Below are positions 4,926 to 5,303 of a DNA stretch of 5,303 bases, one piece after another. Source of the stretch: Candidatus Cloacimonadota bacterium (GTDB taxonomy: Bacteria; Cloacimonadota; Cloacimonadia; Cloacimonadales; TCS61); the NCBI GenBank assembly GCA_021157645.1, contig JAGGWC010000236.1:1-5303 (forward strand). Direction: 5' to 3'. How positions within the stretch are numbered: position 1 is the first letter of the stretch; every line of letters starts with the position of its first letter. The notes beneath the pieces are model-generated. The model did not search any database. It was not told the DNA's origin and saw only the letters and a program-made list of their open reading frames with translations. The position numbers and the translations under genes were made by a program.

Positions 4926-5303
4926 GAAAATATATAATTTTATTTATTGTTCTATTTTTTTTTGCTTGTTCACAAAATGATTTGATCCTGACCGGAAACA
5001 TCGAGAGCAGATCTGTAATTAGTGATACTGGCAGACTTGATGAGATTCTTGGTATTCCTCATGCAAGATATGCACTTCTAATTGGTTCTGATGGAACTGC
5101 TGCCTTTATACCATCTCGCAATTTTTTCAAAATCTTTATCCAAAAAGATAAAAATAGTTGGAATTCCAAAGCAGATAATTTACCTACATTTTGTAATATT
5201 CATAATCTAAAAGAAATATGCATTTATACTAAAACTTCAATTGAGAATAATAATTTCTCGAAACGAATGAATGATTTTGAGTTTTTGGGACAAAGTAGTA
5301 AAA
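4910..5303 (+). CDS. Second lipoprotein, probable SUOX-like domain (3' end beyond window)
   Basis: The frame is open to the right edge (131 full codons). The N-terminus has a basic start, a hydrophobic run IILFIVLFFFA and Cys20 as a lipobox cysteine, then SQND. LDEIL at 43-47 and YALLIGSDGTAAFIP (54-68) fit the 'LxxxL ... strand-sDG-strand' signature of the same molybdopterin-binding fold seen in the neighbouring genes. The start is ambiguous. ATG 4910 has GGAA at 4897-4900 at a good distance; ATG 4919, in frame three codons later, gives a tidy ATGGTAA overlap with the preceding stop but a weak ribosome site. Either way it overlaps the preceding gene (by 16 or 7 bases), so translation is probably coupled. 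Domain assignment is tentative because the protein is cut. Confidence 0.8.
   Translation, partial: MVGMVRKYIILFIVLFFFACSQNDLILTGNIESRSVISDTGRLDEILGIPHARYALLIGSDGTAAFIPSRNFFKIFIQKDKNSWNSKADNLPTFCNIHNLKEICIYTKTSIENNNFSKRMNDFEFLGQSSK

Overview
The window looks like a chromosomal segment from an AT-rich bacterium of the Fibrobacterota-Chlorobiota-Bacteroidota (FCB) side of the tree, with a Cloacimonadota-like lineage as the best guess. The main evidence is the minus-strand gene. It encodes a secreted beta-propeller ending in a type A C-terminal sorting domain of the type IX secretion kind, with the NYPNPFNPTT opening, an LEIYNIKGQ strand, a GIYFYKL strand and a basic tail. Base composition is low in G+C, and Shine-Dalgarno sites lie only 4 bases from the start in three genes. 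Taxonomy is inferred from protein style only.

Layout. Bases 1-397 are mostly non-coding. They may begin with the last codons of an upstream gene, then carry a small double-hairpin element, a strong 19-bp inverted repeat with an additional direct copy (probable terminator of the minus-strand gene), and one copy of a short repeat. Bases 398-2068 (minus strand) encode the seven-repeat propeller protein. Bases 2069-2462 are non-coding: very AT-rich up to about 2340, then a second copy of the repeat found just beyond the 3' end of the propeller gene, so the two copies bracket it. Bases 2463-2632 form a structured leader RNA. Bases 2633-5303 hold four tightly packed plus-strand genes: a lipoprotein, an ECF-transporter S component, an exported two-domain protein, and a second lipoprotein cut by the right edge.

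The most interesting part is the leader RNA with its operon. The leader has a GAAA-capped hairpin, followed by CTCCCGTGTTTGGAAAGG at 2552-2569, which closely matches the conserved 3' core of the molybdenum/tungsten cofactor (Moco) riboswitch as I remember it from Escherichia coli moaA. A plausible closing helix (2463-2473 with 2569-2579) is mutually exclusive with a downstream 12-bp hairpin. The genes behind it are not Moco biosynthesis genes. The three non-membrane proteins each look like one or two copies of the sulfite-oxidase/YedY-type molybdopterin-binding fold without an evident Mo-ligating cysteine, and the fourth is a YkoE-like vitamin-uptake S component. I infer a candidate envelope system that binds and imports a pterin, Moco/Wco, a precursor or the metal, and senses it through the leader RNA. 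The ECF energising genes (EcfA/EcfT) are not in the window and may lie to the right or elsewhere.
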